A stretch of 64,000 nt of DNA from Jiulongibacter sediminis. Lineage in GTDB: Bacteria; Bacteroidota; Bacteroidia; Cytophagales; Spirosomataceae. The notes beneath the pieces were generated by a model. That model saw nothing but the letters and a program-made list of their open reading frames with translations. It was not told the origin of the DNA and made no database searches. A program made the translations under genes and the position numbers. Shown in pieces: positions 43,391 through 52,010 of the stretch. The stretch is from NCBI RefSeq assembly GCF_001306455.1, contig NZ_LGTQ01000009.1, positions 248,001 to 312,000 on the forward strand, read 5' to 3'. How positions within the stretch are numbered: the stretch's first letter is position 1; each line of letters starts with the position of its first letter.

Positions 43391-45568
43391 TTGAATAGAG
43401 TCTTTCCCCGAAAGTACATGAAAGCCTTGTACGGTCTATTCATTCAAAAGCTGAACTTTGATGGGTATAAAACTCAACCCGTCTTGAAAAAACTACTCTT
43501 TTTGCTAACCCTCGCCGTGGCTGGCCGTTCTTCCAGTGAGCCAATTGACCGTAAAACGGTAGTCAGTCGTCATAACGTTTATCTCACCGAAGCAGATTCA
43601 TTGAATTCATTAACTGTTGGAAATGGACGTTTCGCTATGACTGTTGATGTCACTGGCCTGCAATCATTCCCTGATTTTTATGAAAATGGTGTTCCATTGG
43701 GAACGCAATCTGAATGGGCCTGGTATAGTTACACGGCTGAGCGGGAGTACCGAATTGAAGAAACCATGGCGGATATTGAGTCCCATGGCCGCAAAGTGCC
43801 TTATGCCAGACAGCATCCTTCAAACACTGAGGCCGGGAAAGCCGGAAATTATTTGCGTCAAAATCCACATCGGATGCATTTGGCAAAGCTTCGTTTTCAG
43901 TTTGTTAAAGAAGATGGCTCACTGGCTGAATTGAATGATATTCAATCAATCGATCAAACTTTGGATGTTTGGACTGGTGAAATAAGTAGTCAATATATGA
44001 TTGAAGGAAAGCCTGTTTCGGTAATAACTTTTTGTGATCAAAAAGAAGATAAAATTTCGGTCAAAGTAGAGTCAGAGTTAATCAAAGCTGGAAATCTTAA
44101 AGTCAACATTGCCTTTCCTGAGCCACTGGATGTTTGGAAGTATGGCGGCAATACTTTTGGAGAAGGAGAAGAGGTTTGCCACACTCAAAAAGTTGAAGGC
44201 GGACTCTCCATTAGCTCTCATGTTAAAGGTCATAATTATCAAACTTTGGTTTCTTCGGACGGTGAAATTACGGTAACCGACCAAAGCTATTCTTCTGTGA
44301 ATATACAGCCCGATAAAGGTGATGGAATATGGACTTTTTCGGTAACTTATGAACAGGGCCGCTCCCGGACGTCTCAAGGTTTTGAAACTTCCCGGCAGGA
44401 GAATGCCATGGCATGGGAGAATTTCTGGAACAGCGGAGGCATGATCGATTTCGGACAAGTTACGGATGAGCGGGCCACAGAATTAGAAAGAAGAATGATT
44501 CTTTCCATGTATCTGACCAAGATCAATTGTGGTGGTAGTAGTTTCCCGCAGGAAACAGGTTTGACTTATAACAGCTGGTATGGAAAACCGCATATGGAAA
44601 TGCCTTGGTGGCATAGTACCCATTGGCCGCTTTGGAGTAGGTCTGAAGTTTTAAGAGAACAAATGAGCTGGTACACAAGAGCCATGGAAGGTGCCCGAGC
44701 CATTGCGGAAAGACAAGGTTTTAAAGGAGTCCGTTGGCAAAAAATGACCGATAATGAAGGTGGAGAAACAGCATCTTCTGTAGGTTCTTATTTATTATGG
44801 AATCAGCCGCATCCCATCTGGTTTGCTGAACTTCTTTATCAGCAAGATCCATCTGAGGAAAATCTTAAAACTTATGAAAGAATTGTCAATGAGACGGCTG
44901 AGTTTATGGCGGACTTGGCGTGGAAAGATAGCACGGGCAGGTACATTCTGGGACCGGGGGTGATCCCTGCACAGGAAAGATTTAACCCTCAGGATACCTA
45001 CAACCCAACCTATGAACTGGCCTATTGGCGATGGGCTTTGGAAACGGCTCAAAGTTGGAGTGAAAGATTAGGAAAACCCCGAAATGAGAAATGGGATGAG
45101 GTGCTTCAAAATCTCTCTGACTTACCTCAAAATGAAGGAGTTTATTTGGCCACAGAAAGTACTCCGGATTCTTACACCACAGAAAAATTCATGACTGATC
45201 ACCCTAGCGTTCTGGGCACTTACGGAATGCTGCCTGAAACCAGCGGACTGGATAAAGAAGTTATGAAAGCCACTTTCGAAAAAATCTGGACAGATTGGAA
45301 ATGGCATGACACCTGGGGGTGGGATTTCCCGATGGTCTCAATGACTGCCACGCGTTTGGGCATGAAAGAAAAGGCTGTTGATGCATTGTTGATGCCCATT
45401 AAAACCAATACTTATCTCAAGAACGGGCATAACTTCCAGGATCAGCGATTAACTATTTATTTACCGGGAAATGGGGGACTCCTGACGGCATTGGCTTTGA
45501 TGGCTACTTCAGATGCTTTTCCGGAAGATTGGGAAGTGAGGTGGGAAGGGCTTGTTGCAATGCCTTAA
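43391..45568 (+). CDS. Six-hairpin-type glycoside hydrolase with a damaged lipoprotein signal
   Basis: A 725-aa frame from TTG 43391; ATG 43418 and TTG 43484 are alternative starts. From 43484 it would read LKKLLFLLTLAVAGRSSSEP, a lipoprotein-like leader with Arg where the lipobox Cys should be. The N-terminal beta domain begins VTGLQSFPDFY. The rest has an (alpha/alpha)6 toroid pattern with MPWWHSTHWPLWSR, DNEGGETASSVG and NPTYELAYWRWALETA. It resembles GH65/GH95-clan proteins. The precise family and substrate are unknown to me. Confidence 0.78.
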   Translation: MNRVFPRKYMKALYGLFIQKLNFDGYKTQPVLKKLLFLLTLAVAGRSSSEPIDRKTVVSRHNVYLTEADSLNSLTVGNGRFAMTVDVTGLQSFPDFYENGVPLGTQSEWAWYSYTAEREYRIEETMADIESHGRKVPYARQHPSNTEAGKAGNYLRQNPHRMHLAKLRFQFVKEDGSLAELNDIQSIDQTLDVWTGEISSQYMIEGKPVSVITFCDQKEDKISVKVESELIKAGNLKVNIAFPEPLDVWKYGGNTFGEGEEVCHTQKVEGGLSISSHVKGHNYQTLVSSDGEITVTDQSYSSVNIQPDKGDGIWTFSVTYEQGRSRTSQGFETSRQENAMAWENFWNSGGMIDFGQVTDERATELERRMILSMYLTKINCGGSSFPQETGLTYNSWYGKPHMEMPWWHSTHWPLWSRSEVLREQMSWYTRAMEGARAIAERQGFKGVRWQKMTDNEGGETASSVGSYLLWNQPHPIWFAELLYQQDPSEENLKTYERIVNETAEFMADLAWKDSTGRYILGPGVIPAQERFNPQDTYNPTYELAYWRWALETAQSWSERLGKPRNEKWDEVLQNLSDLPQNEGVYLATESTPDSYTTEKFMTDHPSVLGTYGMLPETSGLDKEVMKATFEKIWTDWKWHDTWGWDFPMVSMTATRLGMKEKAVDALLMPIKTNTYLKNGHNFQDQRLTIYLPGNGGLLTALALMATSDAFPEDWEVRWEGLVAMP

Positions 45569-45620
45569 GTAATCTCCTTCCAATTGCTATTCGTAAATTG
45601 AGTGAAAATCCCATTTCGGT

Positions 45621-46535
45621 ATGAATCTGGAAATTACCATTGACCGTTTTATTGATTCACTGGTCTCCCTTTTGGGGAGAATTATTAGTCAGGTTCCTTC
45701 TCTTCTTTTGGCTGTCCTGATCGTGGCTGTTGGTTTTCTGATTTCCACTTTTCTGTCAAGAGTTTTCAATAATGCATTGAAAAGAAGGTCGAAGGATCCT
45801 TTAGTGACCAATTTTCTTAGTAAAACTATTCGACTGGTCATCATTACATTGTTCATTCTGTTGGCCTTAGATGTTGCCGGGTTGGGTTATCTGGCTACAG
45901 GCTTACTCACGGCTGCCGGGGCCTCGGCCATCATTGTGGGTTTTGCTTTCAAAGACGTGGGGGAGAACTTTATTTCCGGAATTATTCTGGCCTTTAATCG
46001 CCCTTTTAATGTCAATGACACGGTACTGGTGGGTGATATTTTTGGAAAGGTAAAGGCCATGGAGTTCAGATATACGAAAATGAAAACCTTTGATGGTAGA
46101 GATGTTTATATCCCAAACAGCGATGTCATTAAAAAAGCAGTCTATAACTATACAGAAGACGGTTTTTATCGTCTGGAGTTTGAAGTGGGTATAGATTATG
46201 AAGACAATATTGAGCTGGCCAAAGAGGTGATTATAAAGGCGGTTACGGCTACTCCAGATGTCATTGATGAGGGTGAGCACGATAGTTTCGTGACAGTGGA
46301 ATCATTAGGCGTTAGTACAGTAAATCTCAAAGTTTTTTTCTGGACAAGTACCATGGAATATCGCCGGGGTGCGTTGGAGATCAAAAGCGAAGTGGTGAAG
46401 AATGTCAAAAACGCTATTCTGGAACACGGTCTCAATATGCCGGCCGATATCACGGAAATTAAGCTCTATGGTTCACAAACCAGTATACCTGTGGAGCTGA
46501 GGCAAGCCAAAGACTCCTCAGATAAGAGCAAATAA
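45621..46535 (+). CDS. MscS-family mechanosensitive channel
   Basis: A 304-aa channel with normal MscS length. Three transmembrane helices are at about 21-43, 68-88 and 92-115; the third is the pore helix (GLLTAAGASAIIVGFAFKDVGENFISG). The beta domain includes FNVNDTVLVGDIFGKV and YIPNSDVIKKAVYNY, followed by the C-terminal alpha-beta vestibule (about 190-290). It releases solutes on hypo-osmotic shock. A terminator hairpin follows 1 nt after the stop, shared with the convergent azurin gene. Confidence 0.93.
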   Translation: MNLEITIDRFIDSLVSLLGRIISQVPSLLLAVLIVAVGFLISTFLSRVFNNALKRRSKDPLVTNFLSKTIRLVIITLFILLALDVAGLGYLATGLLTAAGASAIIVGFAFKDVGENFISGIILAFNRPFNVNDTVLVGDIFGKVKAMEFRYTKMKTFDGRDVYIPNSDVIKKAVYNYTEDGFYRLEFEVGIDYEDNIELAKEVIIKAVTATPDVIDEGEHDSFVTVESLGVSTVNLKVFFWTSTMEYRRGALEIKSEVVKNVKNAILEHGLNMPADITEIKLYGSQTSIPVELRQAKDSSDKSK

Positions 46536-46563
46536 AAAGGAGCTTCTGTATGGAAACTCCTTT
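46536..46563. terminator. Bidirectional terminator between MscS and azurin genes
   Basis: AAAGGAG (46536-46542) pairs with CTCCTTT (46557-46563) around a 14-nt loop, with A/T flanks, in the 49-bp gap between convergent stops at 46535 and 46585. Confidence 0.65.
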
Positions 46564-46584
46564 CTGTCAATGATTTGAATGGGT

Positions 46585-47094
46585 TTACTCTACGATAAAC
46601 TCACCCTTCATAGCTCCGTAGTGACCAGGGAAACTACAGATAAACTGATATGTTCCTGGGGCAGGAGCTTCAAAAGTTACTGAAGTGCTTTCTCCGCCGC
46701 CGATCAAACCTGTGTGAGCAATAATGGCATCGCTTTCAGGGATGTAATCATTTTCTTTAGCGGCAATTGCGGTGCTGACAAAAGCAGGGATATCGGTGCC
46801 TTTGGCCAAAAGCACAAAGTTATGACCCATCACAGCCTTTTCCATTTTTCCTGTATGCGTCAGATTCAAAGTAACCGTTGAGCCAGCAGGTACGAAAATC
46901 TCGGTCTTATTAAATTTCATCATATCATTTGATTCCAGCTCTACAGTCACTTCCTGTTTTGCAGGAGCCGCCGGTTCTGCCACTTCAGCTACCGCATTTT
47001 CAGTAGATTCAAGAGTTTCTGTGTTTTCTTCTGAGCTACTGCTGCATGAACTCAAAACGGCTACCGCAGCCAATGTTATCATTAGTTTTTTCAT
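46585..47094 (-). CDS. Azurin (type 1 copper lipoprotein)
   Basis: A 169-aa cupredoxin carrying single electrons in the periplasm or at the membrane. The lipoprotein signal ends LSSC (Cys17), followed by a Glu/Ala-rich linker (about 20-50). The copper ligands are His in VMGHNFVLL, Cys and His and axial Met in FICSFPGHYGAMKG with the azurin spacing (C-x4-H-x3-M). The electron partner is unknown. The gene stands alone before a 273-bp gap that holds no further gene. Confidence 0.93.
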   Translation of the reverse strand: MKKLMITLAAVAVLSSCSSSSEENTETLESTENAVAEVAEPAAPAKQEVTVELESNDMMKFNKTEIFVPAGSTVTLNLTHTGKMEKAVMGHNFVLLAKGTDIPAFVSTAIAAKENDYIPESDAIIAHTGLIGGGESTSVTFEAPAPGTYQFICSFPGHYGAMKGEFIVE

Positions 47095-47340
47095 TGTACG
47101 TATTATTTGAAAGATTGATTCCTAAGAAACCAATGCTTCCCAAGCCGTTTTAGTTCAGTTTGGTCAACTGGGAGATTGGAAATTAGCAGTTTTCTTTTAC
47201 CTACGGACCTCACTTATAGAGATACTGGAATTTCCCAAAATGCTACCTATAACTTATTGGTATTTCTTATGAAAGCAGTTTGGAGAAAGACTAAGTCATT
47301 CCTCCAAATATCGTTGGAGCCGAATTTGTGTTTAAAGTGA

Positions 47341-47348
47341 TATCTTTG
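47341..47348 (+). promoter_or_regulatory. Candidate -7 element of the AraC-type regulator
   Basis: TATCTTTG matches TAnnTTTG and ends 20 nt before the ATG at 47368. TTG words lie 12 and 24 nt upstream, neither at the ideal 19-21 nt spacing. Confidence 0.45.
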
Positions 47349-47367
47349 ATTTTTGCAATAGTAGCCA

Positions 47368-48279
47368 ATGCGAGATATCAGTCAGTTTTATACAGAAATT
47401 AATCAGGAGGCTCCGTCTAGTCTGGCTCAGGATGTGGGTCATTTCAATTTGTTTGTCATAGATGAATTGTACAAGGGTGCCACGGAAAAACCGAAGATGT
47501 CGTATAATCGCCGCACTTATCATAAAATAAGCCTCATTCATGGAAGAAACAGGGTAGAATACGCCGACGAGACCATTGAGATAGAGGAATATGGATTACT
47601 ATTTTCCACGCCAAGGGTACCTTATCATTACTTTCCTCAAGACCTGAATCAGTCTGGATTCTTTTGCGTGTTTACAGATAGCTTCATTCCTAAAACAATG
47701 GAAGGCGGAGGTTATGATGAGTTGCCTCTCTTTCGTTCAGATCACCACCCTGTGTTCAAATTAAATAGGCCTGAATTTGAGAAACTCTCGTCTATTTTTG
47801 AGAAAATGAAGCAGGAATTGAATTCTGACTATGCTTATAAGTATGATTTGCTGAGGAACTACGTCATGGAAGTGGTGCATTTCGGTCAGAAACTTCAGCC
47901 TGCACCTGCTCATCAGTCGGCTCAAAATGCCACTAAACGCATCACTTCTCTTTTTCTGGAATTATTAGAGCGGCAGTTTACCTTAGATAGTCCTGAACAA
48001 AGAGTCCAGTTGAGATCTCCAAGTGATTTTGCTGACCGATTGTCTGTTCATGTTAACTATTTAAACAAGGTATTGAAAGAGGCAACAGAATTGCCAACTT
48101 CTCAAATTATAAATCGAAGAATAGCCAGGGAAGCTCAATATTTATTAAAGGAAACTTCCTGGAATGTCTCTGAGGTTAGTTATTGTCTGGGTTTTGAAGA
48201 GACAGCCCATTTTTCAAATTTTTTCAAACGATACACAGGTTTGTCGCCTATTCAATACCGTGCTGTGATAGAGGTTTGA
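47368..48279 (+). CDS. AraC-family transcriptional regulator
   Basis: A 303-aa regulator with an N-terminal cupin-like ligand domain (about 1-170; YHKISLIHGRNRVEYAD and YGLLFSTPRVPYHY) and a C-terminal double helix-turn-helix (about 200-303; SVHVNYLNKVLKEATELPTS then EVSYCLGFEETAHFSNFFKR, YTGLSPIQYR). The ligand is unknown. An SDR gene follows 84 bp downstream and is its most likely target. Confidence 0.92.
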   Translation: MRDISQFYTEINQEAPSSLAQDVGHFNLFVIDELYKGATEKPKMSYNRRTYHKISLIHGRNRVEYADETIEIEEYGLLFSTPRVPYHYFPQDLNQSGFFCVFTDSFIPKTMEGGGYDELPLFRSDHHPVFKLNRPEFEKLSSIFEKMKQELNSDYAYKYDLLRNYVMEVVHFGQKLQPAPAHQSAQNATKRITSLFLELLERQFTLDSPEQRVQLRSPSDFADRLSVHVNYLNKVLKEATELPTSQIINRRIAREAQYLLKETSWNVSEVSYCLGFEETAHFSNFFKRYTGLSPIQYRAVIEV

Positions 48280-48363
48280 TTTTTACAACTATTGATTTGA
48301 TGCCCGCAAACAAGGTGGCACTTAACAAGCTGACCTTTGTCTAACAAAAAATCAAAGAAGAAG

Positions 48364-49122
48364 ATGAAAAGAAAAATTGCATTAGTAACCGGTGGAAGCC
48401 GTGGACTTGGTAAAGAAATGGCCATTAGATTGGCAGAAAAAGGATTGGATGTTATACTCACCTATCAAGGAAACAAAGATTTGGCCAAAGAAACTGTGAA
48501 ATCTGTTCAGGAAAAGGGAGCAAGGTCAGTGGCCTTGAAGTTAGATTTAACCGATTTGAGCGGACTCTCGGCTTTTACAGGCGAAGTAAAGGAGAGCCTT
48601 GAAAGCACTTTTGAAAATCCAGGTTTTGACTATTTGATACATAATGCCGGTATGGGAGGCACTATACCCTTTGAAACGGCTACGGAAGACCAGTTTGATG
48701 CCTTTATGAATACGCATTATAAGGGTGTCTATTTTCTGACACAAAAGCTGTTGCCTTTGATGAATAATGACGGTGGAATTGTTACACTTTCCAGCGGAAC
48801 CACTCGTTTCGTGAATCCGGGTTATTCCATTTATGCGTCCATGAAAGGAGCGGTGGAGACATTGACAAAATATTTTGCCAAGGAACTGGGCCACAGAGGT
48901 ATCAAACCCAATGTGGTGGCTCCCGGCCCCATTGAAACTGATTTCAATAATGCAGCCATTCGCAATAACCCGCAACTGAAAGAGAGGCTAAGTGGAATGT
49001 CTCCCCTAGGCCGGGTAGGAGTCGCAGAAGATATCGGTGGTGTAGTAGCTTTCCTTTGTTCAGAAGATGCCCGTTGGATTAACGGACAGCGGATTGAAGT
49101 GAGTGGCGGGATTAATGTGTAG
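48364..49122 (+). CDS. Classical SDR oxidoreductase downstream of AraC regulator
   Basis: A 252-aa SDR starting MKRKIALVTGG at ATG 48364; an upstream in-frame start at 48337 adds a basic peptide and is less likely. The nucleotide loop is TGGSRGLGKE, the NAG motif is HNAGMGG, Ser lies in VTLSSGTT and the active site is YASMKGAVE. The loop NVVAPGPIETDF and the C-terminal INGQRIEVSGGI complete the family. It is often found next to AraC-type regulators in this phylum. The substrate is unknown. Confidence 0.9.
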   Translation: MKRKIALVTGGSRGLGKEMAIRLAEKGLDVILTYQGNKDLAKETVKSVQEKGARSVALKLDLTDLSGLSAFTGEVKESLESTFENPGFDYLIHNAGMGGTIPFETATEDQFDAFMNTHYKGVYFLTQKLLPLMNNDGGIVTLSSGTTRFVNPGYSIYASMKGAVETLTKYFAKELGHRGIKPNVVAPGPIETDFNNAAIRNNPQLKERLSGMSPLGRVGVAEDIGGVVAFLCSEDARWINGQRIEVSGGINV

Positions 49123-49226
49123 TAAGAAGAGATTTGAGAGTGTAGAGGTAGAGCTTGGGAATAAGTTCTACCTTTGCACCTCACAGAAATGACGTCAAAT
49201 GGATGGTCGTTTCACAAACCAAACAT

Positions 49227-50462
49227 ATGTCATTTAAAGAACTGGGACTGAGCGATGTACTGCTCAAAGGAATTGAAGAGAAAGGATACACCACACCTAC
49301 ACTTATTCAGGAAAAGGCCATTCCGGCCGTATTGCAAGGAAAAGATGTTTTAGCTTCGGCTCAAACAGGTACGGGGAAAACAGCTGGCTTCGCCTTACCG
49401 CTTATTCAACTTTTATCTGAAAAACCAATCACCAAACGCCGCCCCATCAGGGCTTTGGTGTTAACGCCTACCCGGGAATTGGCCGCTCAGGTCTATGATG
49501 AAACTCGTGAATATGCCAGACATACCGGTCTGGAAGCGGCCGTTATTTTTGGTGGAGTCAAACAGCATTCGCAAGTCGCACGATTGAAACAAGGTGTTGA
49601 TATTTTGGTGGCCACGCCGGGGCGTTTGTTGGATCTGCAGCAGCAAAAACTTCTGCAACTCACCCAAGTGGAGTACCTAGTACTTGACGAGGCCGACCGA
49701 ATGCTTGATATGGGTTTTATCCGTGATATCAGGAAAGTGATATCCCTGATGCCTGACCGAAAGCAAAATTTACTTTTCTCGGCCACTTTTTCGCCGGAGA
49801 TCAAAAAACTGGCGGCTACTTTTCTTGATAACCCGGTAACTGTTGCCGCCGCCCCTGAAAATACGACCGCCGAACTTGTTAATCAAAAGGTCTACAGAGT
49901 GGATAAGGCTCAGAAAACCGAGTTAATCATTAAATTGATTTGGGAGGGCAACTGGCATCAGGTTCTGGTTTTTACCAGAACAAAACATGGAGCCAACCGA
50001 CTGGCTCAAAAGTTTCAAAAACAGAAGATTACTGCTGCCGCAATTCATGGCAATAAAACTCAAAATGCCAGAACCAAGGCTCTGGAAGGTTTTAAAACGG
50101 GAGAAATTAGTGTTTTGGTGGCTACAGACATTGCGGCAAGAGGTCTAGATATTCCGCAGCTGCCGCATGTGATTAACTTTGAGCTACCTAACGTGCCTGA
50201 AGATTACGTTCACCGCATCGGTCGTACAGGTAGGGCAGGGGCTAGCGGAGAAGCTATTTCTTTGGTTTCAGCGGATGAAGTGGCGTATTTGAGAGGAATA
50301 GAGAAGTTGCTGGAAATGAAAATTGAAACAGAGATTCTGGAGGGTTTTGAGCCAACTGAAGCCTTTAACGAGCCTCAACCTAAAAGCAATCAAAAACCAC
50401 AGCAGCGAGGTGGAGGTAACAGAAGCCGACACGCTAAAAACAGATTCAGAAAAAAACATTAA
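49227..50462 (+). CDS. DEAD-box ATP-dependent RNA helicase (RhlE-like)
   Basis: A 411-aa helicase from ATG 49227 (an in-frame start at 49155 adds 24 unrelated residues). Motifs are the Q-motif [19 protein letters not shown], motif [15 protein letters not shown], motif [11 protein letters not shown], motif III SATF and motif [12 protein letters not shown]. The C-terminus is a basic Arg/Gly/Asn tail (about 390-411), typical of RhlE-type proteins involved in ribosome assembly or mRNA turnover. The following membrane gene begins 16 bp after its stop. Confidence 0.93.
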   Translation: MSFKELGLSDVLLKGIEEKGYTTPTLIQEKAIPAVLQGKDVLASAQTGTGKTAGFALPLIQLLSEKPITKRRPIRALVLTPTRELAAQVYDETREYARHTGLEAAVIFGGVKQHSQVARLKQGVDILVATPGRLLDLQQQKLLQLTQVEYLVLDEADRMLDMGFIRDIRKVISLMPDRKQNLLFSATFSPEIKKLAATFLDNPVTVAAAPENTTAELVNQKVYRVDKAQKTELIIKLIWEGNWHQVLVFTRTKHGANRLAQKFQKQKITAAAIHGNKTQNARTKALEGFKTGEISVLVATDIAARGLDIPQLPHVINFELPNVPEDYVHRIGRTGRAGASGEAISLVSADEVAYLRGIEKLLEMKIETEILEGFEPTEAFNEPQPKSNQKPQQRGGGNRSRHAKNRFRKKH

Positions 50463-50477
50463 ACCCTTTTTTATCAA

Positions 50478-51257
50478 ATGGATACTTTCTGGTTCAAAGT
50501 GCTGGCCATGCCTACCGTCATTGCTTTGGTAACGCTGGCCAGCAGAAAATGGGGGAATGTGGTTGGTGGTGTAATAGCCGGTATGCCATGGGTTGGCGGA
50601 GCTATTTTACTATTTATCGCATTAGAGCAGGGAGAAGTTTTCGCCGTAAATGCTATTCCCGGAGCTTTGGTTGGGCTGATCTGTTGGTTGGGCTTTTGTT
50701 CTGCTTATATGATTGCAGGTCAGCGTTTTAAGGCTTTTTCGAGTTTGCTTATTGGTATCGCTGCCTTTCTGTTACCAGGTAGTATACTCATGAATTTTAC
50801 CCCTTTATTACCGGCGGAAGTTTGGTTTGTAGTGTTGCTGACCATGATAGGGGTCACTCTTCGCTTCTTCCCGAAAGTAAAAGGGAATGATATTGGCCTT
50901 TCGAGGAAAATCCGGTTTGACATTCCTCTACGGATGATCATGATTACAGTTTTTGTGGTGGCTCTTACCTACTTCGCAAAGTTGCTCGGGCCCACATGGA
51001 GTGGTATTCTGACACCTTTTCCAGTAATGACGGCCACGTTGGCGGTTTTTGTTCACATAGGTCAGGGGATGCATCAGGTAAGGCTTACACTCGTAGGTAT
51101 GTTTACCGGGGTAGTGGGTTTTGCCACTTTTTTAGTTTCGCTGGTTTACCTTATCCCCGCATTTGGAATCGGCTGGTCTTTTTTGCTGGCTTTATTGATT
51201 AATGTGGTGGCCGCTCTTTCGGCCAAAATGCTTTTTAGCCGACTTAAGATTGTCTGA
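50478..51257 (+). CDS. Multi-pass membrane protein with internal repeat, function unknown
   Basis: A 259-aa very hydrophobic protein with about eight transmembrane segments. Two similar loops suggest a duplicated fold: GGVIAGMPWVGGAILLF with ALEQG (about 30-52) and SGILTPFPVMTATLAVFVHIGQG (about 173-195). This recalls permease-type inverted repeats, but I cannot name the family. It lies 16 bp downstream of the RNA helicase, so it may share its transcript. Confidence 0.78.
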   Translation: MDTFWFKVLAMPTVIALVTLASRKWGNVVGGVIAGMPWVGGAILLFIALEQGEVFAVNAIPGALVGLICWLGFCSAYMIAGQRFKAFSSLLIGIAAFLLPGSILMNFTPLLPAEVWFVVLLTMIGVTLRFFPKVKGNDIGLSRKIRFDIPLRMIMITVFVVALTYFAKLLGPTWSGILTPFPVMTATLAVFVHIGQGMHQVRLTLVGMFTGVVGFATFLVSLVYLIPAFGIGWSFLLALLINVVAALSAKMLFSRLKIV

Positions 51258-51294
51258 AATGGAGTTTTGCTCCTTATTTTAGCAAGAGCATAAG

Positions 51295-51314
51295 CTCAAA
51301 TTTGCTAATTTGAG
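51295..51314. promoter_or_regulatory. Perfect 8-bp inverted repeat before the DUF2461 gene
   Basis: CTCAAATT (51295-51302), TGCT, AATTTGAG (51307-51314). It sits in the 80-bp gap before the ATG at 51338, 23 bp from it. It may act as a terminator for the membrane gene or as an operator; no strong T-tract follows. Confidence 0.4.
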
Positions 51315-51337
51315 ACCTTGATCAAAATACAAAGTTC

Positions 51338-52006
51338 ATGAGTTTAATAGCTAAAAGTACTTTTCAATTCCTCAAAGATCTCAAGGCCAATAATGATCGC
51401 GACTGGTTTACAGAGAACAAGTCGGTCTATCAGGAGGCTAAAGATAATTTTGACGGTTTTATTGATGAGCTGATCAAGGCCATTGCCACTTTTGATCCGG
51501 AAATTGCCCATCATACAGCTAAAAGTACAGTATTCAGAATTTACCGTGATGTTCGCTTTTCTAAAGATAAGTCACCTTACAAAACGCATTTTGGTGCTCA
51601 TATTACTTCAGCTAAAAAACGATCAGATATTCATTCAAGATCGGGTTATTACATACATATCGGGCCGGGCGAAAGTATGCTTGCCGGTGGAGCTTATATG
51701 CCGCAGGGCGACTGGCTGAAAAACATCCGGCAGGAGATTGACTATAATGGGGCTGATCTTTTAAAAGTCATTAACGATCCTGCCTTCAAAAGCACTTTTG
51801 GTGAACTTGAAGGCGAAAGCCTGAAACGGCCACCCAAAGGTTATGACGAAGAAAATCCTCACATTGAACTTCTTAAAAGAAAGAGTTTTTTGGCTACACA
51901 TCAGGTGAAAGACATTGAGGTAACCAAACCCGATTTTCTGGAGCATGCCAAAACGGTTTTTCAAACACTTAAGCCTTTAGGTGATTTCCTGAATAAAGTT
52001 TCCTGA
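51338..52006 (+). CDS. DUF2461 family protein
   Basis: A 222-aa protein of the DUF2461 (TIGR02453) family. Diagnostic segments are FLKDLKANNDRDWFTENK near residue 11, VFRIYRDVRFSKDKSPYKTHFGA (as VFRIYRDVRFSKDKSPYKTH) near 67, GYYIHIGPGES and GGAYMPQGDWL. The family is widespread and uncharacterised; it looks cytoplasmic. It stops 5 bp before the convergent ManD-like gene's end. Confidence 0.9.
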   Translation: MSLIAKSTFQFLKDLKANNDRDWFTENKSVYQEAKDNFDGFIDELIKAIATFDPEIAHHTAKSTVFRIYRDVRFSKDKSPYKTHFGAHITSAKKRSDIHSRSGYYIHIGPGESMLAGGAYMPQGDWLKNIRQEIDYNGADLLKVINDPAFKSTFGELEGESLKRPPKGYDEENPHIELLKRKSFLATHQVKDIEVTKPDFLEHAKTVFQTLKPLGDFLNKVS

Positions 52007-52010
52007 TTTT

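Noticed and set aside
48547-48975. A 142-codon minus-strand frame within the SDR gene at 48364-49122
   Set aside because: Its overlap with the conserved SDR motifs makes it a shadow frame.
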